Of a DNA stretch of 64,000 nucleotides, positions 18,208 through 26,806 are shown piece after piece; the stretch's first letter is position 1; every line of letters begins with the position of its first letter. The position numbers were made by a program, and so were the translations under genes. The DNA lies in the NCBI GenBank assembly GCA_029782225.1, contig JAKOVF010000317.1, forward strand, positions 16,499 to 80,498. Direction: 5' to 3'. The notes beneath the pieces are model-generated. The model saw nothing but the letters and a program-made list of their open reading frames with translations, was not told the DNA's origin and searched no databases. This stretch comes from Chloroflexota bacterium. Lineage in GTDB: Bacteria > Chloroflexota > Anaerolineae > Anaerolineales > Villigracilaceae.

Positions 18208-18737
18208 ACAACCCGGGTATTGATCTCCTAACTTGGGAGCGGCTACGGAAGAAGTGGGCTGAACTTCAATCAGCCGGACACAAATTAGAAATCGAATTTC
18301 GCCTAGTTGCTGATCCAAAAGATGAAAACAACATTCTGGCAATTGATGTGATTCAACATATCAATAATGATCTCATTACCGAAACCGTGCAGCGAAAGCC
18401 CGGTGAGGCATATGCAGCGTTGGGCATCACCGGCCTCTCGATGGAACGCATTACTCAGGTATACAAAGAAATGATGCATGAGTTGCATAGTCGTATGGGA
18501 CAGCGCGATTCAGACTTGATTGTAACTATGTCTCCAGGTTCTTCCACATCAGGAGAGGTAAGGGGATATATGGAGCAAGGTAATGCCGGCCGGACGAATA
18601 CTGTGTCCGTCAATTATCGACATTATTATGTGCTCAACGCGCTAGGGGAGAATATGGCGGAATTGGTGGGAGATAGTTGGACTATGGTCAAAGCTGTCTA
18701 TCGTTCAGATGCACTGGAATTCTATTTTGAATATTAG
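18204..18737 (+). CDS. Unknown soluble protein, overlapping the candidate immunity gene
   Basis: 177 residues; its ATG overlaps the previous stop (ATGA at 18204-18207), so the two are translationally coupled. There is no signal peptide or membrane helix. The pattern of alternating strands (LEIEFRLVADPKDENNILAIDVIQ) and a central helix with an MERITQVYKEMMHELHSRMG segment suggests a compact alpha/beta fold. I do not recognise a family. It could be a second immunity protein or a modulator of the toxin tip; alternatively it is unrelated. Confidence 0.65.
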   Translation: MNNPGIDLLTWERLRKKWAELQSAGHKLEIEFRLVADPKDENNILAIDVIQHINNDLITETVQRKPGEAYAALGITGLSMERITQVYKEMMHELHSRMGQRDSDLIVTMSPGSSTSGEVRGYMEQGNAGRTNTVSVNYRHYYVLNALGENMAELVGDSWTMVKAVYRSDALEFYFEY

Positions 18738-18747
18738 GACAATAAGG

Positions 18748-19215
18748 ATGAACGTAGATTTTCGAAAGAATCGTTCTTACACTATAACTGAGATAGGATT
18801 AAATGTGCACACCTTTCTTAGAAAAAATTCCCTCTCGATCTCCCTGCTATTGCTGCTGATTATTTTGATCTCCGCATGGCGATTCCCATCGGTTACCTCA
18901 ATACTTGCGGTTAGCCTCCTCCTTTTCAGCATTGCCATAGCCATTTCATCGATCCTGGAAAAACATGAAGCAACTCCTCCGGAAGAGATGCGCCGTAAGA
19001 TCGCGAAAGATATCATAATTCTTATGGTCTCGATCATTGTCGCTGTTACCGTGGGAGGAATCGTAGGTCAGTTTGTCGGGATTCACGCCCAGGGATACGC
19101 CAGGATTCACTGGCCAGGCCTTGACATGACTGCCGGCCTTCTGGCGGCGGTCCTTGCTGCCTTTGTGACAGGATTTTTCATTCGCCGGGGTATCTTGAAG
19201 GCCACGCGTTCCTGA
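18748..19215 (+). CDS. Membrane protein, unknown function
   Basis: 155 residues from ATG 18748 (AGGA eight bases upstream); the open frame begins earlier at 18709 but inside the previous gene. Four hydrophobic segments are seen, about 31-47, 51-70, 91-113 and 125-147, with a charged loop KHEATPPEEMRRKIAKD between the second and third. No family is recognised. It follows the toxin-linked genes by 10 bp and could be part of that transcription unit. Confidence 0.65.
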   Translation: MNVDFRKNRSYTITEIGLNVHTFLRKNSLSISLLLLLIILISAWRFPSVTSILAVSLLLFSIAIAISSILEKHEATPPEEMRRKIAKDIIILMVSIIVAVTVGGIVGQFVGIHAQGYARIHWPGLDMTAGLLAAVLAAFVTGFFIRRGILKATRS

Positions 19216-19300
19216 GACAAGATATTTCGGACGTCCTCTGAACGGAATTGGGGAAAGCATACAGGAACAACCGCTGCGCGGCTTCCTGACAGGTCACTGG

Positions 19301-21649
19301 CTACTGACCCCTGTTGACTGATTCCCACCATCCCAGCAACTCACTGAACGCCAGGCTCGGCAGCGCATCTCCCTGCCGGCCCGAATTCCACGTAATGATC
19401 AGATCCCTTTTGGCGCGGGTGAGGCCTACGTAAAACAGGCGCAGGCGTTCCTTCACATAATCCAGCCGCGACTGCAGCGTGGCCGCGCCTTCCTCGTACC
19501 ATTCGTATTCGCTGTTCGACTCGAGCGCAGTCAACTGTGCCAGCGCCTCGGCCTCCAGGTTCAACCCGCCGCGGATGAACCACTTCTCCGAAATAAAACG
19601 GTCATTCGGCATGTTGGAGGGGAAGTCATAATTATTGGCCGACATCAAATACACACGGTCCCACTCCAGCCCCTTGGCCTTGTGCATTGTCGTCACCACC
19701 ACCTTGCCGCGGTAGCGCTCCGGGTCGAAGCCTGAATCATCGGATGAGAAGCCGATGAAGCGCCGTTCGTTCTTAGCGATCACTGCCAGCTCCGACGTCA
19801 ACTCCGGCAGGCGCCAATCCGGATGATCATCTGCAGCGCGACGCAGTACGAGCGCCAGCTTATGCGAGAGGGCCAGGTCCGCGGCGTCGGTGAAGACATC
19901 CTGTGTCAGCGTCAGCACCAATTGATCGATGGGAAGCGTGACCGCGCTCAACCAGCGCTGGACATAGACGCGGAAATCCTTCAATTCCTGGATGACTTCG
20001 TCCGCTCCTTCCTCGCTGACAGTTGACAGCCAGTCCCTGGACTCCCCTCGCCCTTTGGGAGCCCCCTTCGGGGATGATAAGGGGTAGGGGGTGAGGGGCG
20101 CGATGTAATTCTCCACGTTCGTCATTTTGCGCAACAAATTTGATGTCGTTGCGAGGAGCGTTTGCCGCGACGAAGCAACCCCTTCATCAACGGGAGATTG
20201 CTTCGGGCTACGCCCTCGCAATGACATGCCATCGCGCCAATCGCGCCTCCAAACCTGATATGCCTTTGACAGTTTCCCCGCGGACTGCGGCTCTGCCAGA
20301 TACGAGAGCAAATAGTTCAACGCTCCTGCTGCGGCGCGCGTATTTGCCGTGGAGGAGATCAATTCAACGGTGTCAATCCCGCGCCTCCTCAGTGCATCGT
20401 TGACTTCGATGCCGCGTGTATTGCGCGGGACAAGGATGGCGATGGTTGGCTTTTCTTCATCGGGAAAACCCTTCACCGAATCCAACAATCCCTTGACCGA
20501 TTTCACCACCGCTTCCAATTCCTCTTCGGGCGTGAACTTCTTGCTGATCAGCCGAACTGCCTCTGGATTATCAGGCGGGTTCAGTGGCTCGTATCCCTCC
20601 GGCACAGGCTCGATATGTGGCAGGGACAATGCTGTTTGCGCCCGCGCTTCGGGGTGCGACGTCATGACCCAATCAATCAAATGGTTTGCCATTTGCATGA
20701 TGGATGGCTGTGAGCGCCCTGACTCAGGCATGTCCGCATGGTTGTATTTGCGGATGAACTCACGCAGCAACTCAGGATCTGCGGTTGTGAATGTTTCGAA
20801 GATCGCTTGATTGGGGTCACCAACTCGGACCCAGTTGCCACCATCACCGGCAAGCAACTGAAGAATCCTTTGTTGTGAGAGACTCGAATCCTGCGCTTCA
20901 TCTTCCAAAATAAAGGGATGCCGGTAGCGCAATCGCTCCAGATATTCATCATCGTTTTCGAGCAACGTCAATGCCAGACGGATCAAGTCATCAAAGTCCA
21001 CGGCGCCGCGATAAGCGAGGGCGCGCTGATAGTCCGCGTAGATGCTGTAGCCAAGTTCGGCGAGAGGCAGCGGGGCGGGGGCTGAATCCAGCTTGGCGCG
21101 CAGGCTTTCGGGAGTCAGGAGACGGTCTTTCGAGGAACGGATAAATGCCAGGGCCAGCGAGTCCACCAGATCCGGCAATTGCTCGCGGCCGACCCAGTCC
21201 CGCTTCTGATTGTCGAGGGCGGGGTCAAGATAATCATCCAACGAATGCGATGCCAGCCACGCATTGACCGACTCGCGGCGGATAAAGCCCGCCTCGCGTT
21301 CGTCGATGATGCTGAAGCGCTCGTCGAGACCCACGCGGGCCGGTTTCTCGCGGACGATGTCATGCGCCAGCCCATGCAGTGTGCGGACGCGGTAGCGGTA
21401 CAGCGCCTGGAGAGGATTATCGAAGAAGCGTTTGATGCGCGCTTCGAAGTTGTCCACCGCGGAGTTGACGAGGGTCACGATCAACACTTCCTGCTCATCC
21501 TGGAGTGTCCCGCTTTGAATGATTTGCGCGGCGAGCGCAGAGAGAATGTGCGTCTTCCCCGCGCCAGGGACCGCGGCAATACCGAGATGCCCGCCGCGAT
21601 AGCGGAGGATTTCTTGTTGGGAGGGGCGGAGGTTGAAATTGTTTGGCAT
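19301..21649 (-). CDS. UvrD/Rep-type superfamily 1 helicase with repeat insertions
   Basis: 782 residues. Q-motif and Walker A (AVPGAGKT at residues 26-33), motif II as FILEDEAQDSSL, motif III as WVRVGDPNQAIFETF, motif V as VVTTMHKAKGLEWDRVY and motif VI as LRLFYVGLTRAKRDLIITWN are all present, so it should be an active ATP-dependent 3'-5' DNA helicase of repair or recombination. In the middle of domain 2 (about residues 475-537) two dispersed palindromic repeats are translated in frame (MSLRGRSPKQS... and APLTPYPLSSPKG...). The reading frame is intact. The start has a poor ribosome binding site, and the upstream region holds the hairpin array at 21665. Confidence 0.92.
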   Translation of the reverse strand: MPNNFNLRPSQQEILRYRGGHLGIAAVPGAGKTHILSALAAQIIQSGTLQDEQEVLIVTLVNSAVDNFEARIKRFFDNPLQALYRYRVRTLHGLAHDIVREKPARVGLDERFSIIDEREAGFIRRESVNAWLASHSLDDYLDPALDNQKRDWVGREQLPDLVDSLALAFIRSSKDRLLTPESLRAKLDSAPAPLPLAELGYSIYADYQRALAYRGAVDFDDLIRLALTLLENDDEYLERLRYRHPFILEDEAQDSSLSQQRILQLLAGDGGNWVRVGDPNQAIFETFTTADPELLREFIRKYNHADMPESGRSQPSIMQMANHLIDWVMTSHPEARAQTALSLPHIEPVPEGYEPLNPPDNPEAVRLISKKFTPEEELEAVVKSVKGLLDSVKGFPDEEKPTIAILVPRNTRGIEVNDALRRRGIDTVELISSTANTRAAAGALNYLLSYLAEPQSAGKLSKAYQVWRRDWRDGMSLRGRSPKQSPVDEGVASSRQTLLATTSNLLRKMTNVENYIAPLTPYPLSSPKGAPKGRGESRDWLSTVSEEGADEVIQELKDFRVYVQRWLSAVTLPIDQLVLTLTQDVFTDAADLALSHKLALVLRRAADDHPDWRLPELTSELAVIAKNERRFIGFSSDDSGFDPERYRGKVVVTTMHKAKGLEWDRVYLMSANNYDFPSNMPNDRFISEKWFIRGGLNLEAEALAQLTALESNSEYEWYEEGAATLQSRLDYVKERLRLFYVGLTRAKRDLIITWNSGRQGDALPSLAFSELLGWWESVNRGQ
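20042..20100. repeat. CCCTC-type palindromic repeat inside the helicase gene
   Basis: CTCCCCTCGCCC (20042-20053) faces GGGGTAGGGGGTGAGGGG (20081-20098), with an inner hairpin of AGCCCCC/GGGG. It belongs to the same loose family as the elements at 10585, 30835 and 38919, and encodes an in-frame insert of about 20 residues. Confidence 0.7.
20144..20226. repeat. 83-bp interspersed repeat (GCGAGG...CCTCGCAATGACA) inside the helicase gene
   Basis: TGTCGTTGCGAGG at the left end is complementary to CCTCGCAATGACA at the right end, with an inner GAAGCAA/TTGCTTC pair. A second 83-bp copy lies at 34322-34404. Copy length is a multiple of three plus two, so the frame is kept only together with adjoining sequence; the gene remains open throughout. 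Confidence 0.8.
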
Positions 21650-21664
21650 GTTGTAACTATGGCC

Positions 21665-21768
21665 CGCCGTGGGATGAACCCCACGGCTAGGCTTACAAAG
21701 ACGGCTGAAGCCGCCTAGTCCGCTTTAGCGGGCTTGGTACGCGTAGCACGGTGGTTTATCACCGTGCG
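21665..21768. repeat. Array of four adjacent hairpins (REP-like) next to the transposase
   Basis: Four small palindromes follow one another: CCGTGGG/CCCACGG (21667-21686), ACGGCT/AGCCGC (about 21700-21714), CCGCT/AGCGG (21720-21731) and GCACGGTG/CACCGTGC (21746-21767). They lie between the helicase start and the 3' end of the HUH transposase, as do the REP clusters served by such enzymes. Confidence 0.65.
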
Positions 21769-21805
21769 GATATGATGAAGCGGAAATTCACGGTTATGGG
21801 TGCAT

Positions 21806-22213
21806 TCAATCGCCAATTTTCTCCATCATCGCAATGACCGATCCATCCGCGTGATGTTGTTTCTGATTCTGAATGTATCTTACTATCGTCGGCAGGCCCT
21901 TATCACCAAAGGAGAAAACGCCATACTCATCCTGCCAGTGAAATTCGAAATCAGGCCTAACAACGTAATTGACAAAGTGCGAGCTGTTTCCTTTTACATC
22001 ACCAATGAACTTCGCCGGGGCAATTTTAGGCGGAACCGAAACTGCAAGATGGACATGATCTTCTGTGCCATCAAGGGCATGGACAAATCCTTCCATGGCT
22101 TTGACCTTCGCCGCAATTGCGCGATAAAGCTGGGGCTCAACAGCGGAATCGATCAGGCACAGGCGATTCTTGGTGCCCCAGACGAAGTGGTAATAGAGTT
22201 TCCAGTATGGCAT
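21806..22213 (-). CDS. IS200-type / REP-associated tyrosine transposase (Y1_Tnp)
   Basis: 135 residues, full length for the HUH single-strand transposase family, which cuts DNA with one tyrosine. The metal site is H53-V54-H55 in DHVHLAVSVPP, and the nucleophile is Y113 in VRYIQNQKQHH. The N-terminal YHFVWGTKNR strand is typical. No tnpB partner is present. The adjoining hairpin array suggests a REP-type (RAYT) enzyme or an IS200 element with structured ends; I cannot decide between them. The frame is intact. Confidence 0.85.
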   Translation of the reverse strand: MPYWKLYYHFVWGTKNRLCLIDSAVEPQLYRAIAAKVKAMEGFVHALDGTEDHVHLAVSVPPKIAPAKFIGDVKGNSSHFVNYVVRPDFEFHWQDEYGVFSFGDKGLPTIVRYIQNQKQHHADGSVIAMMEKIGD

Positions 22214-22251
22214 GTATCATCCCATGAGGCTCATAAGCTATCGTATAAACT

Positions 22252-23409
22252 TTATTCATCTTTCTTCACGCTCAAATTACTCATGTCAAAAATATAGATT
22301 CCCTTCAGATTTGTATCAGTCGTGCAAGTAAAATCAAGCGGGACCTGGAAGTGAGTGTTATCTAACCACGCGCCCACATTCGCAGGATATGCCGCCGTAT
22401 CAGCGCTGGTCGGAATTCCAGCGAAATCATCCTGCACATGTGGTGTGACGTGCTTGAAGTCATCACTTAATTCAAAAATCACTACCTTTAAATCCATCCC
22501 GCAGGCATCGCCGTAGCCAGTCCCTTCTACAGCGGCGATGTAGCGACCATCCGAAGATACGACCAATTGCTGCAGCAGGGGAGGGTTTTCTCTCGATAGC
22601 GATGTGGTCTCTCCTGTCGCTACATTGACGATCCACAAATCATCAAGCACACCCATCAGAGCGATACCGCCTTGTTGGGAACGGTCTCTATCCACAAAGA
22701 GCAAATGCTTGCTATCCGGCAGCCAGGCAAGGTTGAAGATCTCCTTGCCCCAAAATAATTGACGCGGATTGCGGTCAGGGTCAAGGACTATGAGTTTGCT
22801 GGGGTTTTTCACGAGGGCCGTCCATAATCCATTCGGAGAGACTGCCTGTGCGAGTAGTGAGTCCTCCGAAATCGTGAAGGAAGGCCACACCGCCCCGCCG
22901 CCGATCGGCTGGGGTTTTGAATCGATGAAGAGTTCCAGATGATATTCTCCGGGCGCGAGTCGCCCTTCTGTATCATAGACCGAAATATCTTTGATCGTCC
23001 CGTTGGCTCCATACTTTGAGAAATCCCACGGCTCCTCGCGCGTGATCCACAAAACATTATTGCGATACCAATCGCGGCGCACTATCAAACCCTGGCGCAT
23101 GTTTTGATAGTCCCAGACCGCGTAAACCCGAGTTGTATTGGTGGGAAAGATCTTTTGCGAGGGTGAAGTGACCGGGTCCGTGGTAAATGTGGCATTGAAA
23201 AATCTGGGCGCAGCCGTGACAGTTGTCGGCGTGGCCGAAGGCTGCTCTATTGGAGTGGAAGTCGAGGAGGGAGTAGCGGGCGATATCGGTTCTGTGGCAG
23301 ACGGGATTTCTTCAGGCGTCGGCGATGGCGGCACCTGGAGTTCCACGTCAAATGTGCAAGCGGAGAGTAAAAAAGCAATGATCATGAAAAGGGCGGATAT
23401 TTTCCTCAT
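22252..23409 (-). CDS. Lipoprotein with Pro/Thr linker and propeller-like repeats
   Basis: 385 residues from ATG 23409, which has GAGAGG seven bases upstream. The signal peptide ends in a lipobox LLSAC, so it is membrane-anchored outside the cell. A Ser/Thr/Pro linker follows (about 24-65). The body contains a beta-rich domain and then segments such as LAWLPDSKHLLFVDRDR and LVVSSDGRYIAAVEG that look like WD40/TolB-type blades. Substrate or partner is unknown. It lies 70 bp after another lipoprotein gene reading the same way. Confidence 0.75.
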   Translation of the reverse strand: MRKISALFMIIAFLLSACTFDVELQVPPSPTPEEIPSATEPISPATPSSTSTPIEQPSATPTTVTAAPRFFNATFTTDPVTSPSQKIFPTNTTRVYAVWDYQNMRQGLIVRRDWYRNNVLWITREEPWDFSKYGANGTIKDISVYDTEGRLAPGEYHLELFIDSKPQPIGGGAVWPSFTISEDSLLAQAVSPNGLWTALVKNPSKLIVLDPDRNPRQLFWGKEIFNLAWLPDSKHLLFVDRDRSQQGGIALMGVLDDLWIVNVATGETTSLSRENPPLLQQLVVSSDGRYIAAVEGTGYGDACGMDLKVVIFELSDDFKHVTPHVQDDFAGIPTSADTAAYPANVGAWLDNTHFQVPLDFTCTTDTNLKGIYIFDMSNLSVKKDE

Positions 23410-23479
23410 CGTCAATCCTCTCAAAAGTGATTGACTTTAAACGATTCCTGCTATAAATGTGTTCCAAACTTTGCAACAC

Positions 23480-24484
23480 TCATTTAGCCTCACCCGAATT
23501 TACATCTATCATCATGAGCGAAGTATCCACCGCTTCGAAATCATTGCCGGTCAACACATCGAGTTGATGGAGCATATCATTGTTCCAATATGTCTCGGGC
23601 GTGCCGCTGACGTACCAGTTTGAGCCGTTGTCTGCGAGCACGATCCCATAGGTTTTCATCGCCTGCAAAATGACTTGCAGTTCGGGCGGAAATCCTGAGA
23701 TGTCGAAATCTGCCTTCAAACGAAAACGCGCGCCCATCGGCGGAATTCCATCCTGCGCGTCGGATGTCAAATGGCGGGCAGGCCAGATGTAACCTGCCGT
23801 ATCTTCCGCGGTGAATCGCAGCGCGTGACGAATCTCTCTCGCAGCAATCTCTTCATAGCGGACCAGCCCCGGCAGAATCGGCAAGCCGGCCGCGTCGGCA
23901 GATGTCCAAGTTTCGGGGCGCAGCGCGTTGGAGGTCAAATCCCAGATCGCGCCCGAGCCGCCGCTTCGCTCATCCAGGTTCACATCGTAGATTTCATATA
24001 AGGTGCAGGTATCTAAATCGACGGTGAGCAGGTGATGGTCCGAGCCATATTCGATGGATGGCCGGGACGGAATGGGATAAGGACCCGGGTCCGATTCATC
24101 TGGATAATAAAAGTCAAACGCTTCTTTCTGGACCGTTGAGCCGGCAACCGCGTTAAAGGGGATTCCTATCGGCCCGCCGTCCCATTCTCCTGAACCGAAA
24201 TCCATGTGGAAACCTTGGTCGCGGCCAATGCTATCGATCCACGCGTCAGACATCGGGTGAGTCGGAAGCGTGTCCACGGGAGTGTTCCAGAAATTATTCG
24301 CGGGGAACATCGGGCAATTCGCGACCATCGGTCCATCGCCGCTGGTTGGTGATGGGGTCGTTGTCACAGGTGGAACTACTGTATCGGTGACCGGAATCGG
24401 CGTTACGCCGGGAGGAACAGGGACGAGTCCGCAACTCAGCATAAATAAAAGCAAAATGATCGATCCACCAACATTTGCTTTCAT
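23480..24484 (-). CDS. Lipoprotein of unknown family
   Basis: 334 residues. I chose ATG 24484 because AAGG lies six bases upstream and the resulting signal peptide ends in a lipobox MLSCG; upstream in-frame ATGs lie inside the helicase gene. After a Pro/Thr-rich linker the mature part starts with CPMFPANNFWNTPVDTLP and has the segments FGSGEWDGGPIGIPF and SDHHLLTVDLDTCTLYEIYD; it is rich in Trp, Asp and Gly. I recall similar secreted proteins without a known role. The start codon is one base from the stop of the upstream helicase, so translation is likely coupled. Confidence 0.75.
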   Translation of the reverse strand: MKANVGGSIILLLFMLSCGLVPVPPGVTPIPVTDTVVPPVTTTPSPTSGDGPMVANCPMFPANNFWNTPVDTLPTHPMSDAWIDSIGRDQGFHMDFGSGEWDGGPIGIPFNAVAGSTVQKEAFDFYYPDESDPGPYPIPSRPSIEYGSDHHLLTVDLDTCTLYEIYDVNLDERSGGSGAIWDLTSNALRPETWTSADAAGLPILPGLVRYEEIAAREIRHALRFTAEDTAGYIWPARHLTSDAQDGIPPMGARFRLKADFDISGFPPELQVILQAMKTYGIVLADNGSNWYVSGTPETYWNNDMLHQLDVLTGNDFEAVDTSLMMIDVNSGEAK

Positions 24485-24485
24485 G

Positions 24486-26627
24486 TTAGCCTTCATTGTC
24501 TGGTTGCAGTACTTTTTGGAACGCCCGCAGCAAGTCGCCGCGCTGCTCGAAGCCGCTTTCACCCAGCTCTGAGAGTCCCAGATAGACGCGTTTCTTGCAG
24601 CGGTGCAAAAGTCCGATCACGACGCGCGTCATTCCATCACGGTTCGCTTCGACTTCATCGGCGTCGGTCCAGATTTTGTCACGCGGCCAGCCGCGGCTGA
24701 GTACGTGCGGATGGGTCAGCGGCTGGACAAGTCGCTCATGCCATGCACTCGAACCGACATCCAGCCAGAACTGTACCGCGACAGGATGATTCATCATCAG
24801 GAACGTGTAGGCAGGCGCAACCAGGACCGCCTCCTTGTTTTTGGTGCGCCACCCCTCGAGATAAGATGCGGCGATCACGCCTTCCTGAAGCATGGAAACG
24901 TACTCATAGCCAAGGTCAAAATCAGGACGGTCCATGTTGACGATGGACGGCTCCATAGCCATGCGGAAAGTCCGCACCGATTCAATCAAGCTGGATGCCA
25001 CGCGGATCGCGTCGTAGTTGGCGTGAAAGCCGAAACCCGGCTGTGACAGCACTTCTCCAAAGATTTTGCGGAAGAAATGGTCAAGCGGCAAAGGCATGGA
25101 CGGCTGGTACTGCAAAAGCCAGTCGCGCAGCAATGTATAGCGCTCACCGTACACGTACGTGATTCTCTCCTGCACTTCAGGCATGATCTCGTCGAAGGTT
25201 GAAAGTCGAAGGTCACGGGGATGATAGACGATGTCGGTGAGCAGTTGTGCGCGGATCAGGTCAAGGCCCTCGATCGAATTCATCAGCGCGTAAGCAACGT
25301 CGAACCTTGGGGGATGAATATTCCAGTGCGGGTGTGCCACTGAGGCAAGCGTGATCAACGCGTGGCTGGCGGGCTCGTCATGCAGGGAACGCGAGGGACG
25401 ATGGGACCGCGTAGGAATGCCTCGTGCCTCGAGACGGTTCATCATCGAGAAGCGCAAGGCATCAGAGAGGTATGGAGCAACAATCACGATTTCAGATGGA
25501 TGAATTCCACCATCATTGATGAGAGAGAGAATCTCGTCCGCGATCAGTTCAAGGAGTTGTGGGTAAAAGTGAGAGGAGATGACTTTGATGGGTTCGTTGT
25601 CTTCAGTTTCTTCAGAAGAGAAAGGAAAGAAGGAAGGAGCGGATTCCGGTTCGAGAGCTTGTGCGAGGGCTTCGCCTGCCTGCGCCACAGGCTCTGAGAC
25701 GACAAAACTTTCCTGTAATTGAATATGCTCATCGCACAATTCGCGCAGGGCCCAGCCGGTGTCTGCGTCCGCGCCGAGGAAGCGACGATACCCTGCCCCT
25801 TCATCAAACAACAGAATCGCAGACTGAAACTCCGGCAGCCATTCGCGCAGGATGTCATGGGCGCGTGCGCCGTCCTCTTCCACATTGTCATAGATCAAGT
25901 GGCGGAAGGAACGGATCAGATACTCCATTACCTGCGGTAGCGGCCAGAGTAAATTGGTGAAGATTTCCAGTTGGAGCGAGTAATCCAGCAGGTTATGGGC
26001 CAGGCAGTATTCACGAAAGCGGATGGCACAATCCTGCGCGTCGGCGTAGACGCGGCGCTGCGCCGGGTCCCCGTAATACGCCAGATCAAGCCGCTCGGCG
26101 ATCTCGGTGTAGGGGAAGCCCACAGAGGCAGCCTTATTGAGGTTATCCAGGATTTGAGAATACAGGCGGTTTCGGTCAATCGTCACAGACTCGAAATAGC
26201 CCTGATCCAGCAAAGGACGCACGATGTGCGCCATGTAATATTGGGATGTTTCCAGATTCAGGAAAATGGGCGGTTGGTCTGGAAAAGCAAAGCCCGCCTG
26301 TTCAGAAACCAGCGGCCAGAATAATTGACACATGCGGTTGGCAAGGCCGCCCATTGTGGCGGGAGTCACTTCACCACCGGCGATGCGCGTCGGGCTGACC
26401 AGCAGGTCAAGATAAGGCTCCTGCAGAGTCCGCTGTGGGGTGAGCAGGAGAATGCTTTCGCTGGGAACACCTTGTGCGAGCAGATACGAGAGACGCGCCG
26501 TCCCAGCCGTTGTCTTGCCTGTGCCGGCTGGACCGGAGGCGAAGAGGCGCGAGTCAAGGGAAGATTCAACCACCTGACGCTGAAGCAGGCTGAGGTCCAG
26601 TGCGAGCGAATGGGAGGCATTCATCAT
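24486..26627 (-). CDS. Divergent superfamily 1 helicase-like ATPase
   Basis: 713 residues. The N-terminal GPAGTGKT (32-39) is a clear Walker A, preceded by a Q-motif-like LSLLQRQVV. Motif II is divergent (LIYDNVEEDGARAH) and motif III is seen as ILLFDEGAGYRRFLGADADTG. The C-terminal part ends with a motif VI-like GLLHRCKKRVYLGLSELGESG. The spacing resembles UvrD/AddB proteins, but motif IV-V are hard to find and no nuclease motif is visible. It may be a DNA-repair helicase or a regulatory ATPase. It is followed directly by a lipoprotein gene. Confidence 0.75.
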   Translation of the reverse strand: MMNASHSLALDLSLLQRQVVESSLDSRLFASGPAGTGKTTAGTARLSYLLAQGVPSESILLLTPQRTLQEPYLDLLVSPTRIAGGEVTPATMGGLANRMCQLFWPLVSEQAGFAFPDQPPIFLNLETSQYYMAHIVRPLLDQGYFESVTIDRNRLYSQILDNLNKAASVGFPYTEIAERLDLAYYGDPAQRRVYADAQDCAIRFREYCLAHNLLDYSLQLEIFTNLLWPLPQVMEYLIRSFRHLIYDNVEEDGARAHDILREWLPEFQSAILLFDEGAGYRRFLGADADTGWALRELCDEHIQLQESFVVSEPVAQAGEALAQALEPESAPSFFPFSSEETEDNEPIKVISSHFYPQLLELIADEILSLINDGGIHPSEIVIVAPYLSDALRFSMMNRLEARGIPTRSHRPSRSLHDEPASHALITLASVAHPHWNIHPPRFDVAYALMNSIEGLDLIRAQLLTDIVYHPRDLRLSTFDEIMPEVQERITYVYGERYTLLRDWLLQYQPSMPLPLDHFFRKIFGEVLSQPGFGFHANYDAIRVASSLIESVRTFRMAMEPSIVNMDRPDFDLGYEYVSMLQEGVIAASYLEGWRTKNKEAVLVAPAYTFLMMNHPVAVQFWLDVGSSAWHERLVQPLTHPHVLSRGWPRDKIWTDADEVEANRDGMTRVVIGLLHRCKKRVYLGLSELGESGFEQRGDLLRAFQKVLQPDNEG

Positions 26628-26719
26628 GCGAAAGTCCTGTTACCAATATCGTCGAATTATTGTAGCACATTTGTTCGTCTCAAAAGCCGGAATTATCTGC
26701 AGACAGACTCAAAGTTTCG

Positions 26720-26760
26720 TCTGCGAAACAATAATCCGCGTAGGAGGACGCGGATTATTG
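26720..26760 (-). terminator. Terminator after the DUF4350 gene
   Basis: CAATAATCCGCGT (26729-26741) pairs perfectly with ACGCGGATTATTG (26748-26760) around AGGAGG. Leftwards the transcript continues with TTTCG after the stem. A second inverted repeat (CAGACAGACTC and TCGTCTG) lies just beyond. Confidence 0.7.
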
Positions 26761-26806
26761 TCTCATGTCACAGAATCCTGGTAAATCCTTCGAGAGGACG
26801 AAGTCC

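Noticed and set aside
19301..26627. An AddAB- or RecBCD-like pair formed by the two helicases
   Set aside because: Neither protein shows a nuclease motif, and they are separated by two lipoprotein genes and a transposase, so a complex is not supported.
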